Assembly: GCF_009856825.1 (NCBI RefSeq)
Contig: NZ_WVTD01000010.1
Span: forward strand, 101,121 to 165,120
Length of the DNA stretch: 64,000 nt
Source of the DNA: Novosphingobium silvae
GTDB taxonomy: Bacteria > Pseudomonadota > Alphaproteobacteria > Sphingomonadales > Sphingomonadaceae
Direction of reading: 5' to 3'
How positions within the stretch are numbered: the stretch's first letter is position 1; the number at the start of each line of letters is the position of its first letter. Below, one piece after another: positions 26,172-35,169 of this stretch. The notes beneath the pieces are model-generated. The model saw nothing but the letters and a program-made list of their open reading frames with translations, did no database searches and was not told the origin of the DNA. A program made the translations under genes and the position numbers.

Positions 26172-28466
26172 ATGCTTCGTACACTGCTCGCGCTCGGCGC
26201 GGCTCCGCTTGCCCTGCTTCCCACGCCCTCTCTCGCCGCGGAGGAAGCGCCGCCCGGCGGCAGCATCCTTGTCGTCGGCCAGCGCGAGAATGCCATCAGC
26301 CTCGATGCGCGCGGCCTTTCCGTGAGCCTGGGAGACGAGCAGTTCGCCGCCGTCAACGCCCGCAACGTGGAAGACCTCATGAAGTACGCGCCCGACTTCT
26401 TCGTGCGCACTCGCTACGCGGGCGATTCCAACGGCGTTCCAGGGTTCCGGGGCACGCATTCCACCCAGAGCGCCCGCACGCTGGTGATGGTCGATGGCTT
26501 CACCGTCTCCAACTTCCTCGGCAACTCCTTCGCCTATGCTCCCAAGTGGGGCGTGGTCGGACCGGGCGAGGTGGAGCAGTTCGACATCGTCTACGGCCCC
26601 TATTCGGCGCGCTACGCCGGCAATTCGATGGGCGGCGTGGTCAACATCACCACCCGCTCGCCCGAAAGGACCGAGGCTTTCGCGACCGTGCAGGGCATGG
26701 CCCAGCCTTACGACCAATACGGCACGGACGAGAGTTACCTGGGCTATTCCGCCGAAGCGGGCTTCGGCTTCCGGCAGGAAGATGGCCCATGGTCGGTCCG
26801 GCTTTCGGACCGGCACTTCCGCAACACCGGTCACCCGCAGATGTTCTTCGGCCTGGTGCCGTCGTCCACCACGAGCGGCGCGACCGACGTCACGGGGGCT
26901 GTCGTCGATCCCGGACAGGCCATCCCCGGCGCTCCGGGGAACGCCGCCAGCCCGATCTTCGCCGGCCAGAGCCCCGCCAGGATCACGCAGGACCAGGCCA
27001 AGCTGCGCCTCGGCTACGATGGCGCATCCGGCCTCAGCGGCGAGCTGCTGGTGGCCTACTGGCACAACCTCGATGACCAGAACGCCCCCGACTGCTACTT
27101 GCGTAGCGCTTCCGGCGCCCCCGTCTGCGACGGCCTCGTCCGGCTGGAAGGGCGCACTTACACCGCCAGCGGCGCCAATCGGTCGCGCACCGTGCGCGAC
27201 GAACTGCTCGCCGGGCTGAGGCTCTCCGCCCCCGTCTCCGACGCGGTGACGCTGCAGGCCAATGTCTCTACCTATCGCATCCTGCGCGCCGACGCCTTTA
27301 CCTCTCGCGGGTTCGATGCGGGCGCGGCGAACGGACCCGGGACGCTGGCCCGCCAAGGTCCCACCGGTTGGTGGACCGGCGAGCTTTCCGCCACGGCGCA
27401 GCTGGGCGGGCTGGAGCTTGCAGGCGGCGGCAGCGCCAACCTCTACGAGACCGACCTCATCAACTACGCCCTTGCCCGGTGGCGCGACGGCAGCGCGGGG
27501 GGAAGGACCTTCTCCACCCGCACCTTCGGCAAGACGCGCACGCTGTCCGCATGGGCCGAGCTGCGCATTCCCCTCGATCCGGTGACGCTGACGCTGGGTG
27601 CCCGGCACGAGGACTGGCGCGCATTCGACGGCGGGCTCGGCAGGATCGGCAATGGCGGCGCACCCGTCTCCAATCGCTATGCCAGCCGCAGCGCCGGGGG
27701 CTTCCAGCCCAAGGCCTCGCTCGACTGGGCAGTGGGCAGCCAGACCCGCGTGCAGCTGAGCCTGGCCAAGGCGACGCGGTTCCCCACGGTGGGCGAGCTG
27801 TTCCAGGGCAGCCTCAACGGCGATGGAAGCTTCAACCAGGACAGCTTCGATCCGAACCTTCGGCCCGAGCGTTCGACAGACGCGAACCTCCTTGTCGCGC
27901 ACGACTTCGGACGCGTAAAGCTGACGGCATCCGCCTTCTGGCAGCGGGTGAAGGACACGATCTTCTCGTTCACCGGCTTCAACCAGAACGGCGCGACGAC
28001 TTCCAGCTACAAGAACATCGATCGCACCCGGCAGGTCGGTCTCGAACTGATCGCGGAGGCACGCGACGTGGTGATCCCGGGTCTGGACGTGGACGCCAAC
28101 GCGGCGTGGATCGATTCGGTCACCGTGCGCAACGATGCCGCCCCGGCCGCCGAGGGCGTGCAGTTCCCGCGCATTCCCCGGTGGCGGATCAACGGTAACC
28201 TGCGCTACCGCGTGGCGGAGCCGGTGCTCCTCTCCCTCGGCGTGCGATATGCAAGCCGCCCCAACACCGACCTGTTCGGCCTGCAGCGCGGCGACACATA
28301 CGGCTACACCTCGGAACTTTTCGCTCTCGACGCGCGCGTGAACTGGAACGTGACCGAGCAATTGCGCGTGAGTGCAGGCATCGACAACATCACCAACGAC
28401 CGGGCCTGGGTATACCACCCCTACCCCCAGCGCAGCTTCCTCGTCGAAGCGGGGTGGACGCTGTGA
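26172..28466 (+). CDS. TonB-dependent outer-membrane receptor (probable metal or metal-chelate uptake)
   Basis: This 764-residue protein has a signal peptide (MLRTLLALG... to LAAEE), a plug domain with DLMKYAPDFFV and VPGFRGTHST, and a 22-strand barrel ending in an aromatic residue pattern (VEAGWTL). The plug motif GGVVNITTRS is present. The ATG at 26172 gives a normal signal peptide. Neighbouring DUF2946-like and PepSY genes suggest copper or another metal as cargo; the cargo itself cannot be read from the sequence. Confidence 0.9.
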   Translation: MLRTLLALGAAPLALLPTPSLAAEEAPPGGSILVVGQRENAISLDARGLSVSLGDEQFAAVNARNVEDLMKYAPDFFVRTRYAGDSNGVPGFRGTHSTQSARTLVMVDGFTVSNFLGNSFAYAPKWGVVGPGEVEQFDIVYGPYSARYAGNSMGGVVNITTRSPERTEAFATVQGMAQPYDQYGTDESYLGYSAEAGFGFRQEDGPWSVRLSDRHFRNTGHPQMFFGLVPSSTTSGATDVTGAVVDPGQAIPGAPGNAASPIFAGQSPARITQDQAKLRLGYDGASGLSGELLVAYWHNLDDQNAPDCYLRSASGAPVCDGLVRLEGRTYTASGANRSRTVRDELLAGLRLSAPVSDAVTLQANVSTYRILRADAFTSRGFDAGAANGPGTLARQGPTGWWTGELSATAQLGGLELAGGGSANLYETDLINYALARWRDGSAGGRTFSTRTFGKTRTLSAWAELRIPLDPVTLTLGARHEDWRAFDGGLGRIGNGGAPVSNRYASRSAGGFQPKASLDWAVGSQTRVQLSLAKATRFPTVGELFQGSLNGDGSFNQDSFDPNLRPERSTDANLLVAHDFGRVKLTASAFWQRVKDTIFSFTGFNQNGATTSSYKNIDRTRQVGLELIAEARDVVIPGLDVDANAAWIDSVTVRNDAAPAAEGVQFPRIPRWRINGNLRYRVAEPVLLSLGVRYASRPNTDLFGLQRGDTYGYTSELFALDARVNWNVTEQLRVSAGIDNITNDRAWVYHPYPQRSFLVEAGWTL

Positions 28467-29854
28467 GCGGGACGGATGCTGTGAGCGGTGCGGGCCCGAG
28501 GACCGAGCGCTGGTACCGCGCCGTGTGGCGCTGGCACTTCTACGCCGGGCTGTTCTGCGTGCCCTTCGTCCTGTGGCTGTCCGTCACGGGCGCGATCTAC
28601 CTCTTCAAGCCGCAGATCGAGGATATGCTCTACGCTTCCTATCGCGGCGTGGCGGCGGGCGACGCGCCGCGACTGGCGGCGGAGGCGATCGCGGACCGGG
28701 CAGTGGATGCGGTGCCGGGATCGGTGCTCCACAAGTACGTGCTGCCCGATAGCCCCGACAACGCGGTGGAAGTGCTGGTCGGCAGGAGCGCTCAGGACGT
28801 GCGCGTCTGGGTCCACCCGCAGACCGGAGCGGTGCTCCACAAGGTCGCCGAGGAGGACCGGCTGATGCGCGTGGTCTTCCGCCTGCATGGCGAGTTGCTG
28901 GCGGGCAGCACGGGCTCGGCGCTGGTCGAGGCCGCGGCTTGCTGGACGGTGGTCATGCTGCTGACCGGCCTGTTCCTGTGGTGGCCGAGAGGCGGCACGC
29001 GACTGGCAGGCGTGCTCTACCCCCGGCTAACGCGAGGACGCGCGCTGTTCTGGCGCGACATCCACGCCGTCACTGGCCTCTGGATCTCACTGGGCGCGCT
29101 GTTCCTGATCCTCTCGGGGCTGCCTTGGGCGAATGCCTGGGGCAGCTACCTGCGCGAGGTGCGGACCCTGACGGGGACGGCCGCCGGTCCGCAGGACTGG
29201 TCCGCCGGATCGCAGGCCGATGCCGCCCGCCGCGCCGATGCCGACGCGGCGATGCGCGCGATGATGTCCGATCACGCGGGGCACCAGGGCATGGCGATGA
29301 ACCATATGGCGCCGGCGCCCGCCGCGCTCGATGCGGTGGTCGCACGCGCGCAGGGCCTGGGCTTTGCGGGACCGGTGGAAGTCAGCCCGCCCACGGCGCA
29401 TGGCGCTCCCTGGCAGGTGCGCAGCCAGGCCGCCGATCGCCCCCGCCGGGACAGCGCCGAGATCGCCGACGATGGGACGCTCGTTGGGGTGGAGCGCTTC
29501 GGAGACCGGCACTGGATCGATCGCGCCGTGGGCTACGGCGTCGCCATCCACGAGGGCGCCTTTGGGGGACTTGCCAACCAGCTGGTCAACCTGGCCGTGC
29601 TGCTGGGGCTGATGCTCCTTTCGGTGTCGAGCGTGATCCTGTGGTGGCGCCGTCGCCCGACCGGAAGGCTGGGCGCCCCGCCAAGCCTTGCACCGCTGCG
29701 CCACTCGTGGGCGCTGGTGGCGTTTGTCGCCGTGCTCGCGCTGGCAATGCCGCTGTTCGGTCTCTCGCTCGCGCTCGCGGTGGCGGCGGAAGCGCTTCTC
29801 CCGCGCCTTGCCCCCTCGCTGCAAACGTGGATGGGCTGGCGCGCTCCCGCCTGA
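28463..29854 (+). CDS. PepSY-associated transmembrane protein with a His/Met-rich insert
   Basis: This protein of about 463 residues has four membrane helices and PepSY domains on the periplasmic side, as in putative iron- or copper-linked reductases. RWHFYAGLFCVPF marks helix one. A His/Met-rich insert DHAGHQGMAMNHM is encoded near 29270-29310 and could bind copper. The start is a GTG at 28463, overlapping the TonB receptor stop codon by four bases (GTGA); another GTG at 28454 is possible. The overlap indicates one operon. Confidence 0.82.
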   Translation: MSGTDAVSGAGPRTERWYRAVWRWHFYAGLFCVPFVLWLSVTGAIYLFKPQIEDMLYASYRGVAAGDAPRLAAEAIADRAVDAVPGSVLHKYVLPDSPDNAVEVLVGRSAQDVRVWVHPQTGAVLHKVAEEDRLMRVVFRLHGELLAGSTGSALVEAAACWTVVMLLTGLFLWWPRGGTRLAGVLYPRLTRGRALFWRDIHAVTGLWISLGALFLILSGLPWANAWGSYLREVRTLTGTAAGPQDWSAGSQADAARRADADAAMRAMMSDHAGHQGMAMNHMAPAPAALDAVVARAQGLGFAGPVEVSPPTAHGAPWQVRSQAADRPRRDSAEIADDGTLVGVERFGDRHWIDRAVGYGVAIHEGAFGGLANQLVNLAVLLGLMLLSVSSVILWWRRRPTGRLGAPPSLAPLRHSWALVAFVAVLALAMPLFGLSLALAVAAEALLPRLAPSLQTWMGWRAPA

Positions 29855-29920
29855 GGCGGGCGTCACGCCCATGTCATCGCCTTCGCGCAAGTAGCGTGGG
29901 ATCAGCCAAGGGAAGTACGC

Positions 29921-30835
29921 ATGTCGATGTCGGACGCCTTCGAGATGGACCGGATCAAGGACGAGATCGCCGACAGCTTCGACGAGGAGCTGGAGATGGA
30001 GATCGACGAGAGCCGTCTCGAAGCGCTGCTGGGCGACATGGCCGACCACCCCGACCGCGCGCAGATCGAACGGCGGCTCTACTTCCGCGAGCTGTTCCGC
30101 CTGCAGCACGAACTGGTCCGCCTGCAGGAATGGGTCCAGCACAAGGGCCTCAAGGTCGTCGTCCTGTTCGAAGGACGCGACAGCGCGGGCAAGGGCGGCG
30201 CGATCAAGCGCATTACCCAGCGCCTGAACCCGCGCGTCTGCCGCGTGGCCGCGCTGCCCGCTCCCAGCGAGCGGGAGCGCACGCAGTGGTATTTCCAGCG
30301 CTATGTCCAGCACCTGCCGGGCGCGGGCGAGATCGTGCTCTTCGACCGCAGCTGGTACAACCGCGCGGGGGTGGAGCGGGTGATGGGCTTCTGCACCGAG
30401 GACGAAGTGGAGGAGTTCTTCCGCTCCGTCCCCGAGTTCGAGCGGATGCTGGTCCGCTCGGGCATCATCCTGCTCAAGTACTGGTTCTCGATCACCGACG
30501 ACGAGCAGCAGTTCCGCTTTAACATGCGCATCCACGACCCCCTCAAGCAGTGGAAGCTCTCGCCCATGGACGTGGAGTCGCGCCGGCGCTGGGAGGACTA
30601 TACCCGCGCCAAGGAAGCCATGCTGGAGCGCACCCATATCCCCGAGGCGCCATGGTGGGTGGTGGAGGCGGTCGACAAGAAGCGCGCCCGCCTCAACTGC
30701 ATCTCGCATCTGCTGAGCCAGATCCCCTACGAGGACGTGCCCCGCGCACCGGTGATCCTGCCCGAACGCGTGCGCAATGCCGACTACATCCGCCATCCGG
30801 TGCCCGAGGACATGATCGTTCCGCAGGTTTTCTGA
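29921..30835 (+). CDS. ppk2: Polyphosphate kinase 2
   Basis: This 304-residue PPK2 family enzyme transfers phosphate between polyphosphate and nucleotides. The Walker A motif EGRDSAGKGG is at residues 84-93, and the Walker B/catalytic region FDRSWYNRAGVERVMGF follows near residue 143. The N-terminal 45 residues are acidic. It is a one-domain PPK2; substrate preference (ADP or AMP, GDP) cannot be decided. It lies convergent with CorA-like and PiT transporter genes, which handle divalent cations and phosphate. Confidence 0.94.
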   Translation: MSMSDAFEMDRIKDEIADSFDEELEMEIDESRLEALLGDMADHPDRAQIERRLYFRELFRLQHELVRLQEWVQHKGLKVVVLFEGRDSAGKGGAIKRITQRLNPRVCRVAALPAPSERERTQWYFQRYVQHLPGAGEIVLFDRSWYNRAGVERVMGFCTEDEVEEFFRSVPEFERMLVRSGIILLKYWFSITDDEQQFRFNMRIHDPLKQWKLSPMDVESRRRWEDYTRAKEAMLERTHIPEAPWWVVEAVDKKRARLNCISHLLSQIPYEDVPRAPVILPERVRNADYIRHPVPEDMIVPQVF

Positions 30836-30874
30836 GAGATCGGTCCTGCCGGGACTTGCCTGTCGAGGCTGGCC

Positions 30875-31897
30875 TTACCGGAAGAAACCCCTGCTCCTGA
30901 GGAACAGGTAGGTCGCCAGCGCCGTGCCTCCAGCGACGAGCGTTGCGCCAAGCGTGCCGTACGACCCGGTGAACGGCAGGCTGCCGGTGTTCATGCCGAA
31001 CAGCCCGGTCACCAGCGTGGCCGGCAGCATCAGCGCGGTCATCACCGATAGCAGGTAGAGGTTCTGGTTGGTGCGCTGGTCGGCCTGCAGGTCCAGCTCG
31101 TCGCGGAGCAGGCGCAGCTGCCCCTGCACTTCGAGCGCATCGGCATCGAGCCCCTGCAGCCGCTGCGAGAGCTTCTCCACCGTGGGATGCAGGGCTTCGG
31201 GAAGGTCGTCGTCCTGCTCCAGGCGGCGGAACACGCGCTGGGTGCCATCGAGCATGCGGTGGATCTGGGCGAGGCGGCGGCGGATGCCCAGAAGCTGGTG
31301 GCGGGTGGGCGGCTTGTGGCCTTCCAGAAAGCCGTCCTCGGCGGCCTGTACGTCGGTCGAAAGGCGGCGGATCACCAGGTCGATGTTCTGGCTGAGCGCG
31401 CCCACGAGGAGGTCGAGCGCGTGGGCCGCGCCCTGGATGCGCGCGCCGGCCTCGATCCGCTGGCGCACGATGTCCGCCGATCCCAGCGGATGGCGACGCG
31501 CCGTTATCACCAGATCGGGAGTGACCATGACCCGCAGCGCCCCCACGCGAGCGGTGTCGCCCACGTCGAAGTCCCGCTCAAGGTCGTGGAGGATGCAGCA
31601 CACTGCGGTGCCCTCCACCAGGGCGCGCTGGTGCGAATCGGCGGAGAGCAGCAGCTCGCGCGTGGCCGGAGAGAGGCCCGCCGCGCCCTCGATCCAGCTG
31701 CGCGTGCCCTGATCGGCCAGGTTCAGGTGCAGCCAGCGGAACATGGCCTCATGGCCGCTGTCGCACGAGGATACCTCGCGCATGCCTTCGGCGTCGAAAT
31801 CCCGGCCCCAGATGAGCCCGGGGCCCGGCCCCGCGCCTACCGGGAGGCTACGCGCGGGACGGGGAGACGCGCCGCTCGCGGTCGGCCCGTCGGCCAT
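30875..31897 (-). CDS. CorA/ZntB-like divalent cation transporter
   Basis: This 340-residue protein has a large N-terminal cytosolic domain and two C-terminal membrane helices separated by the signature GMN (in LFGMNTGSLPF). It forms pentameric channels for Mg2+, Zn2+ or Co2+ in characterised relatives; ZntB-like features fit the basic C-terminus. Its ATG shares one base with the stop codon of the upstream PiT gene (TGATG), showing translational coupling. In many bacteria a DUF47 protein accompanies PiT; here a CorA-like protein takes that place. Confidence 0.88.
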   Translation of the reverse strand: MADGPTASGASPRPARSLPVGAGPGPGLIWGRDFDAEGMREVSSCDSGHEAMFRWLHLNLADQGTRSWIEGAAGLSPATRELLLSADSHQRALVEGTAVCCILHDLERDFDVGDTARVGALRVMVTPDLVITARRHPLGSADIVRQRIEAGARIQGAAHALDLLVGALSQNIDLVIRRLSTDVQAAEDGFLEGHKPPTRHQLLGIRRRLAQIHRMLDGTQRVFRRLEQDDDLPEALHPTVEKLSQRLQGLDADALEVQGQLRLLRDELDLQADQRTNQNLYLLSVMTALMLPATLVTGLFGMNTGSLPFTGSYGTLGATLVAGGTALATYLFLRSRGFFR

Positions 31898-33498
31898 CAG
31901 AAGATCTTGGAGAAGACCGCGTAGAGGCCGCCCGCCAGCAGGATCGAGACCGGCAGCGTCAGGACCCAGGCCATCAGCAGGTTGCGCACGGTGCTCATCT
32001 GCAGGCCCGAGCGGTTCGCGGCCATCGTGCCGGCAACGCCCGAGGAAAGGACGTGGGTGGTCGATACCGGCAGGCCGAGGTGGTCGGCCGCGAAGATCGT
32101 GCCCATCGCGACAAGTTCCGCCGAGGCGCCCTGCGCATAGGTGAGGTGCGACTTGCCGATCTTCTCGCCCACGGTGACGACGATGCGCTTCCACCCCACC
32201 ATCGTGCCAAGCCCGAGCGCGAAGGCGACGGCCACCTTCACCCATGTGGGGATGAAGCGGGTGCCCGCATCGAGCGACGCCTTGAAGCCGTTGACAGCAG
32301 CCTTGCGGCCATCGTCGAGGCCGGCAGCATCGTCCTTTGCCAGGCGCTTGATGGCTTCGGAGGCAAGATACATGTCGTTGCGCACGTTCTCCACCGCGGC
32401 GGCGGGCACGCGGGCGAGCGAGCCGTACTCGTCCACCTGGCGGTCGATGTCGCGGACCAGCACCGCAAGGGCGGCGGGAGTGCCGGGCTGGTACGTCTTG
32501 TCGGCGATGTAGCTGGTGACGGCGCCGCGCGCCTGCGCCGGCTGGATGGTGGGCGTCTGGCCACCTGCAAGCGCTTCGTAGGCGGCATCGGCCCCGACGT
32601 GGAATTCATCGGTGTAGCCTGCCGGGACCGCTCGGTTCAGGGCATAAGCGGTGGGGACCGTGCCGATCAGGATCAGCATGATGAGGCCCATGCCCTTCTG
32701 CCCGTCGTTCGATCCGTGCGCGAAGCTGACGCCGGTGCAGGTGAAGATCAGCAGGCCGCGGATCCAGAACGGCGGCGGCAGCCCGTCCTTGGGCTCCTGA
32801 TAAAGCGCCTCGTTGCGGATCAGCACTTTCATGGCGAGGAACAGCAGCGCCGCCATGCCGAAACCGATCAGCGGCGAGACGAGCAGCGCCTGCCCGATTT
32901 CGGTCGCCTTGGTCCAGTCGACACCGGCCGTGCCGCTCTTCCCGTGCAGCATCGCGTTGGCGACGCCCACGCCGATGATCGAGCCGATCAGGGTGTGCGA
33001 GGACGAGGAGGGGATGCCCAGCCACCAGGTCGCCAGGTTCCACAGGATGGCGGCGATCAGCAGCGCGAAGACCATCGCGAAGCCCGCGCTCGATCCCACC
33101 TGCAGGATCAGTTCCACCGGCAGCAGCGAGACGATGCCGAAGGCGACTGCTCCGCTTGAAAGGAGCACGCCGAGGAAATTGAAGAAGCCCGACCAGACCA
33201 CCGCGACGTTGGCGGGCATGGCGTTGGTGTAGATCACCGTCGCCACGGCATTGGCGGTGTCATGGAAGCCGTTCACAAACTCGAAGCCGAGCGCAATGAT
33301 CAGGGCGAGGAAGAGCAGCAGGAACGGCAGCACCGCGATGGCGGACATGCCTGCCGAGCTGGCGTCGGCCAGAACGCTGTAGCCAACGTAGGCGATCGCG
33401 GCCAGGATGGCGGCACCGAAGCCCAGCTGCCCCGCCAGCCCCAACCCCTTGTCCAGCTCGGGCCCTTCGTAATTTTTCGCGGCTATCGTGGCGTTCAC
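31897..33498 (-). CDS. PiT family inorganic phosphate transporter
   Basis: This 533-residue membrane protein imports phosphate with H+ or Na+. It has the two inverted family repeats GFHDTANAVATVIYTNAM (N-terminal half) and the SFAHGSNDGQKGMGL motif in the middle. It is long for PiT because of a hydrophilic central loop of about 150 residues (encoded 32280-32640). The start is a GTG at 33498, with GAGGGGG eight to nine bases upstream. It is coupled to the CorA-like gene downstream. Confidence 0.92.
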   Translation of the reverse strand: MNATIAAKNYEGPELDKGLGLAGQLGFGAAILAAIAYVGYSVLADASSAGMSAIAVLPFLLLFLALIIALGFEFVNGFHDTANAVATVIYTNAMPANVAVVWSGFFNFLGVLLSSGAVAFGIVSLLPVELILQVGSSAGFAMVFALLIAAILWNLATWWLGIPSSSSHTLIGSIIGVGVANAMLHGKSGTAGVDWTKATEIGQALLVSPLIGFGMAALLFLAMKVLIRNEALYQEPKDGLPPPFWIRGLLIFTCTGVSFAHGSNDGQKGMGLIMLILIGTVPTAYALNRAVPAGYTDEFHVGADAAYEALAGGQTPTIQPAQARGAVTSYIADKTYQPGTPAALAVLVRDIDRQVDEYGSLARVPAAAVENVRNDMYLASEAIKRLAKDDAAGLDDGRKAAVNGFKASLDAGTRFIPTWVKVAVAFALGLGTMVGWKRIVVTVGEKIGKSHLTYAQGASAELVAMGTIFAADHLGLPVSTTHVLSSGVAGTMAANRSGLQMSTVRNLLMAWVLTLPVSILLAGGLYAVFSKIF

Positions 33499-33607
33499 GG
33501 CGCTTTCCCCCTCGAGATCGGTACGATCAAGTAGGCAAAGTTCGTGACACGGGTGTTTCAATCTTTACGCTTCCGCAACCATCCAGCCAAGGTTCCCCTG
33601 GCGCCCG

Positions 33608-34933
33608 TCACTCGGGCGGCATCGGCCGTCCTTCAAGCCGGGCGACGGCATGGCGCACCACCTTGTCCAGGGCTTCCTCGGAGAAGAAGCCTCCCGGGAT
33701 CAGGCATCGTTCGATGAGCACCCGGCGGAACGCGGCGAAGGTCTCGGGCGAGGGCGGCGGCGGATCCTGCCAAAAAGCGTCGATGCTGCCCTGGAACGTG
33801 ATCTCGGCGATATCGTAGACCGCATGGCCCAGCGCCACCACGGGCACGCCTGCCGCCAGCGCGAAGGTACCGCTCGTGCTGTTGATGGTGACGACCCCCT
33901 GCGAGCCCTGGGTCACGGGAACGATGTCTCCCCAGGCGAGATAGTCCACCCGGTCTGCAACGCCGAAGCGGTTAGCAAGGTCTGCGGTTTCCTGCTGCCA
34001 GTCGCGCACGCCATTGTCGAGCGGATGCTCCTTCACCACCAGGCGGGTTCCGGCAGGCGCATGTGCCGCGAACGAGGCGATCACCAGATGCAGCGCGGGC
34101 AGGATACCGGCGAAGGGGGAGTGCAGCCGGATCTGCGCATCGGAATCGAGCTGGAGCGGGAACAGGAAATAAGGCGCCTGCGAGTGCGCGAGCCGCCCCA
34201 TCAGCGCCGCCGCGCTCTCCTCGCGCTGCTTGCGGCGGCGCAGCTTGCGCAGCCAGCCCATGCCTTCGACCACCGGGTGCCAGGGGCGATGGTTGTTCCA
34301 GCCCGGATAGTACCAGCGCGTCAGCACGTCGGCGGCATTGTAGGCGAGCCCTTCGAGCGCCCGGCGGCGGAACGAGGACGGCACCTGGCTGTGCGGCGGA
34401 ACGGGCGGCAGCGCGGCCGCCGTCGCGCGATACCACGCCGGGTCACGCGGCAGCGAGGAGTGGCCGTTGACGCCCCCCAGTTCCAGCGTCACCCAGTCGG
34501 GCCGGATATAGCCTTCCTCGAAGACGTGGACCGGCACGCCTGCATCGCGGCAGATGCGGATGGCGGGCATGTGGTGGTCTCGGCAGTCACCGAACAGGAC
34601 GACGTCGGTCACCCGATGCACCTCGAGCAGCGCCTTGAAGGCGGCGGGCCACTCCGCCAGCGTGCCACGATAATCTATCCCGTTCGGGAGCCGCCAGAAC
34701 GCCCGGTCGCCGCCGTTGAAGTTGACCTTGTGGACCTTGTGCCCGGTGCGCATCAGTTCCTGCCCGAGGCGGCGGAACAGCGGGCCCATCAGCCCCTGCA
34801 GCAGCAGCACCGTGCGGGATGCCCGTCCCTGCGCGGAGGAGCCGTCGGCATTGCAGCCCGCCGCCGCATTGTTGGCAGGTATAGGGATGGCAGTCGCTGT
34901 GGACGCTTTCCCCGCATCTCGATATTCTGGCAT
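33608..34933 (-). CDS. Capsule polysaccharide export/modification protein, KpsS-like
   Basis: This protein of about 441 residues matches the capsular polysaccharide KpsS/Wza-associated family: LLLQGLMGPLFRRLGQEL near the start, VHVFEEGYIRPDWVTLE, and the C-terminal VTINSTSGTFALAAGVPVVALG. KpsS and KpsC add the Kdo linker to the lipid anchor of group 2 capsules. The ATG at 34933 is chosen; an upstream start at 35047 would add low-complexity sequence. It is divergent from the membrane enzyme gene that follows on the plus strand. Confidence 0.87.
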   Translation of the reverse strand: MPEYRDAGKASTATAIPIPANNAAAGCNADGSSAQGRASRTVLLLQGLMGPLFRRLGQELMRTGHKVHKVNFNGGDRAFWRLPNGIDYRGTLAEWPAAFKALLEVHRVTDVVLFGDCRDHHMPAIRICRDAGVPVHVFEEGYIRPDWVTLELGGVNGHSSLPRDPAWYRATAAALPPVPPHSQVPSSFRRRALEGLAYNAADVLTRWYYPGWNNHRPWHPVVEGMGWLRKLRRRKQREESAAALMGRLAHSQAPYFLFPLQLDSDAQIRLHSPFAGILPALHLVIASFAAHAPAGTRLVVKEHPLDNGVRDWQQETADLANRFGVADRVDYLAWGDIVPVTQGSQGVVTINSTSGTFALAAGVPVVALGHAVYDIAEITFQGSIDAFWQDPPPPSPETFAAFRRVLIERCLIPGGFFSEEALDKVVRHAVARLEGRPMPPE

Positions 34934-35169
34934 GCCGAAAGACGTGCTCCGTAATGACCGGCATCTGCTGCCCGGCGACAAGTACTTAGGTCGCAGGCCC
35001 GAATGCATGTCCGGCCGAGCGTTAGTAGGGTCGGAGACATGCGGCAAGCCCGGCAGGCTCCCTATCCGAGCCTGCGCAAGGTAGACGGAGTCGGCTGATG
35101 ACAGCCTTGATCGCGGCCGCTATGAGCCCATCCCTTCCGCCCATGAGGGCATGAGGCTGCCACCGGTAC

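Noticed and set aside
26157..28418. A 753-codon frame antisense to the TonB receptor gene
   Set aside because: Long antisense frames are common in GC-rich DNA; the sense frame has clear receptor motifs and a signal peptide.
33499..33607. A possible Pho box upstream of the PiT gene
   Set aside because: No pair of CTGTCAT-like repeats with proper spacing is present.
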